Shown here: piece by piece, positions 6,145 to 7,940 of the stretch
Position numbering within the stretch: position 1 is the stretch's first letter
How the letters are laid out: the number at the start of each line of letters is the position of its first letter
NCBI GenBank assembly: GCA_036568605.1
Contig: DATCSE010000417.1
Location: 1 to 7,940, forward strand
DNA from: DATCSE01 sp036568605
GTDB taxonomy: Bacteria; Pseudomonadota; Gammaproteobacteria; Burkholderiales; Burkholderiaceae_C
Length of the DNA stretch: 7,940 nt
Direction: 5' to 3'
The notes under the pieces: model-generated
What the model was told of the DNA's origin: nothing
Databases searched by the model: none
The model's input: only the letters and a program-made list of their open reading frames with translations
Position numbers and translations under genes: made by a program

Positions 6145-7062
6145 CTACTTCTTGTTCTGCGACGACGACCGCCGGATCGCCTCGTTGATCTCGCGGATCG
6201 AGCGCTCGATCTCGGCGTCGTCGAGCTCGTCCGGCGCATCGGTGCCGTTGACGCTCGCCTGGATCGTCGACGCGAACACCTCTTCGCCGAGCTGTTCGGT
6301 CGAGATGCCGCTGGTGCTGTCGCTGTCCTCGGCGGCTTCCCATTCGACCGCGAGCACCGACACGTTGTCGCTCTTCGCGCCGCCGTTGCGCAGCGCCTGC
6401 TCGACGAGTTCGGGCACGGCATCGGAGATGTCGCGGCGCGCGAGCTGCTCGGTGATCACGTTGTCGTCGACCGTGCCCCACAGGCCATCCGAGCACAGCA
6501 GGATGCGGTCGCCCGACTGCATCAGGAGCGGCCCGACCGTGTCGACCACCGGCTTGCCCGGGCTGCCCAGGCAGGTGAACAGCACGTTGCGGTTGAAGCG
6601 GTCGCTCATCGGCACGACCTGGCTCATCGTCTGCTGCAATTCGGAGTACGAGTGGTCGCGGGTGCGCGCGATCAGCTTCTCGCCACGCACCAGGTACAGG
6701 CGCGAGTCGCCGCAGTGCGCCCAGTACGCCGCGTTGCCTTGCAGCAGGCACGCGACGATGGTCGTGCGCGGGGTGTCGATCAGCGCCTTCTGAGTCGCGT
6801 AACGGAGCAACTGGTGATGCCCGGCGATGATCGCCTCGTGCAGGAAGCGCAGCGGGTCGGCCAGCGTGGGCTTGCAGTCGCGCTGGAACAGCGCGGCCAG
6901 CGTCTGCAGCGCGAGCTGCGAGGCCACCTCGCCCTCGGGATGGCCGCCCATCCCGTCGGCCAGCGCGAACAGACCGGCATCGCGCGTGTAGCAGTAGCCC
7001 ATGCGGTCTTCGTTCTTTTCGCGGCCGCCCTTGCGGCTGACCTGGTAGACGGAAAAGCGCAT
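6145..7062 (-). CDS. PP2C-type serine/threonine protein phosphatase
   Basis: This metal-dependent phosphatase removes phosphate from Ser/Thr residues and is the usual partner of bacterial Hanks-type kinases. The 305-residue protein has the PP2C motifs in order: RKGGREKNEDR at 10-20 (metal-binding Asp19), ALADGMGGHPEGE at 33-45 (Asp36), AHCGDSRLYL at 115-124, LLCSDGLWG at 188-196 (Asp192), and GGAKSDNVSVL at 227-237 (Asp232/Asn233). All core metal ligands appear present, so it should be active. After about residue 240 comes a 65-residue acidic, Ser/Thr-rich tail ending in a short charged helix-like segment and SSSQNKK. No membrane segment or signal peptide is seen, so it is probably cytoplasmic. 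ATG 7062 lies only 7 bases after the upstream kinase stop, with no strong ribosome site of its own, which suggests translational coupling. The obvious target is the neighbouring kinase or its substrates (inference). Confidence 0.95.
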   Translation of the reverse strand: MRFSVYQVSRKGGREKNEDRMGYCYTRDAGLFALADGMGGHPEGEVASQLALQTLAALFQRDCKPTLADPLRFLHEAIIAGHHQLLRYATQKALIDTPRTTIVACLLQGNAAYWAHCGDSRLYLVRGEKLIARTRDHSYSELQQTMSQVVPMSDRFNRNVLFTCLGSPGKPVVDTVGPLLMQSGDRILLCSDGLWGTVDDNVITEQLARRDISDAVPELVEQALRNGGAKSDNVSVLAVEWEAAEDSDSTSGISTEQLGEEVFASTIQASVNGTDAPDELDDAEIERSIREINEAIRRSSSQNKK

Positions 7063-7069
7063 AGCGTGA

Positions 7070-7940
7070 TCAGGCCTTCGCGCCTGTCGTCAAATTTTCG
7101 AGCTGCAGCTTCAGCCGTTCGCTGAAACTGAGCTTGGTATAGCGGCGCTCGGTCTCGCGCGCGAGCTCCTTCTGCAGCGCGAACACGCTCTGGGGCCGCG
7201 ACAGCGGATCGAGCGACATGCACCACTCGGTCACTTCGATCAGGTTGTCGGAGTAGACGTTGCGCAGCCGCGAGAGGCTCAGCGCGAGCCGGTCCTTCTC
7301 GATGCGCTGCGGGGCGTCGTTCGGCGGATAACCCTGCATGCAGGCGTAAATGCACGCGCCGATCGCGTAGATGTCGGTCCACGGGCCCAGCGTGCCGTCG
7401 CGGCGGTACATCTCGGGCGCGGCGAAGCCCGGCGTGTACATCGGGCGGATGAAGTTGCCTTCCTTGCTCAGCACCTCGCGCGCCGCGCCGAAGTCCAGCA
7501 GCACCGCCTTGTTTTCGTTGGTGATGAAGATGTTCGCGGGCTTGATGTCCAGGTGCAGCATCTTGTGCTGGTGCACGATGCGCAAGCCGCGCAGGATCTC
7601 GTCGAACAGCGAGCGTATCGTGCTCTCGCGGAACACCTTGTCGCGCTTCAGGTCGCGCGCGGTGACGATGAAGTCCTGCAGCGTGTCGCCCTGCAGGTAG
7701 TTCATCACCATGTAGACGGTCTCGTTCTCGCGGAAGAAGTTCAGCACCGAGACCACGCTCGGGTGGCTGATCTGCGCGAGCGAGCGCCCTTCCTCGAAGA
7801 AGCTCTTCAACCCGAGGCGGTACAGCGGCTGCTTCTCGGGCTTGACGCGCGGCGTCAGCTCGCCGGGCGAACGCTCGGCCAGCGACGACGGCAGATATTC
7901 CTTCAGCGCGACGAGATGACGGTCCGAATCCTCGCAGAGG
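7070..7940 (-). CDS. Hanks-type serine/threonine protein kinase, partial (N-terminus off window)
   Basis: This is a eukaryotic-like protein kinase domain. The frame stays open to the right edge, so the visible 289 residues lack the true start and the glycine-rich loop. Numbering from the first visible codon, VALKEYLP gives ATP-binding Lys13, and FFEEGRSLAQISHP gives the probable alphaC Glu50. MLHLDIKPANIFI contains catalytic Asp131, Lys133 and Asn136, with Leu130 in place of the Arg of HRD. LLDFGAAR holds the DFG metal-binding Asp149, and YTPGFAAPE is the P+1/APE region. SLDPLSRPQS is the usual subdomain XI arginine motif. A basic helical tail of about 40 residues follows. No transmembrane segment or PASTA-type sensor follows the domain, so unlike PknB-type kinases it looks soluble. 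A TTG at 7810 opens a shorter frame, but it lies inside the domain and is not the start. It is coupled to the PP2C gene. Confidence 0.93.
   Translation of the reverse strand, partial: LCEDSDRHLVALKEYLPSSLAERSPGELTPRVKPEKQPLYRLGLKSFFEEGRSLAQISHPSVVSVLNFFRENETVYMVMNYLQGDTLQDFIVTARDLKRDKVFRESTIRSLFDEILRGLRIVHQHKMLHLDIKPANIFITNENKAVLLDFGAAREVLSKEGNFIRPMYTPGFAAPEMYRRDGTLGPWTDIYAIGACIYACMQGYPPNDAPQRIEKDRLALSLSRLRNVYSDNLIEVTEWCMSLDPLSRPQSVFALQKELARETERRYTKLSFSERLKLQLENLTTGAKA

Noticed and set aside
5981..6751. - strand frame including an FALSLSK-like peptide
   Set aside because: The peptide is only the translation of the REP-like palindrome, and the rest is a frame-shifted shadow of the phosphatase gene.
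5125..7125. Long + strand frame antisense to rdgB, rph and the phosphatase gene
   Set aside because: The composition is typical of a reverse-complement shadow and it spans the REP-like palindrome; the - strand genes have full family motifs.

Overview
The window looks like core chromosome of a GC-rich betaproteobacterium, most likely Burkholderiales. This rests on the strong G/C bias at third codon positions, the CheD-CheB order, and the serine/threonine kinase - PP2C phosphatase - rph - rdgB - hemW series. It is a judgement from gene content and protein character; no search was run. Eight complete protein genes and one truncated gene fill nearly all of the window. I see no tRNA, rRNA, CRISPR array or insertion sequence.

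Positions 1-204 hold no supported gene. They contain a very large GC-rich inverted repeat (perfect 24-bp arms at 53-76 and 128-151, with a smaller hairpin in the loop) directly in front of cheD. On the + strand, cheD (205-894) and cheB (915-2009) form the end of a chemotaxis operon. CheD deamidates chemoreceptor glutamines and CheB demethylates or deamidates receptor glutamates, so the pair sets receptor modification state. cheB is followed within 18 bases by a convergent small DUF1127-like gene (2028-2339, - strand). That gene is divergent from a GcvA/AmpR-type LysR regulator (2439-3359, + strand). The 99-base region between them carries a perfect 14-bp inverted repeat whose right arm reaches the first base of the likely LysR start codon. 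This suggests a shared operator and possibly a leaderless lysR message.

From 3395 to the right edge everything is on the - strand. In transcription order it reads: a serine/threonine kinase (truncated at the window edge), a PP2C-type phosphatase starting 7 bases after it, a 141-base gap with a terminator-like hairpin and a REP-like palindrome, then rph (RNase PH), rdgB (XTP/dITP pyrophosphatase) and hemW (radical-SAM haem chaperone). The kinase and phosphatase are a plausible opposing signalling pair. rph and rdgB are tRNA-maturation and nucleotide-pool housekeeping genes.

No gene here points to an undescribed system. The most interesting signals are non-coding: the large hairpin before cheD, the symmetric operator-like repeat between the DUF1127 gene and lysR, and the REP-like palindrome between the phosphatase gene and rph. 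The kinase's HLD (instead of HRD) catalytic loop is also worth a look.
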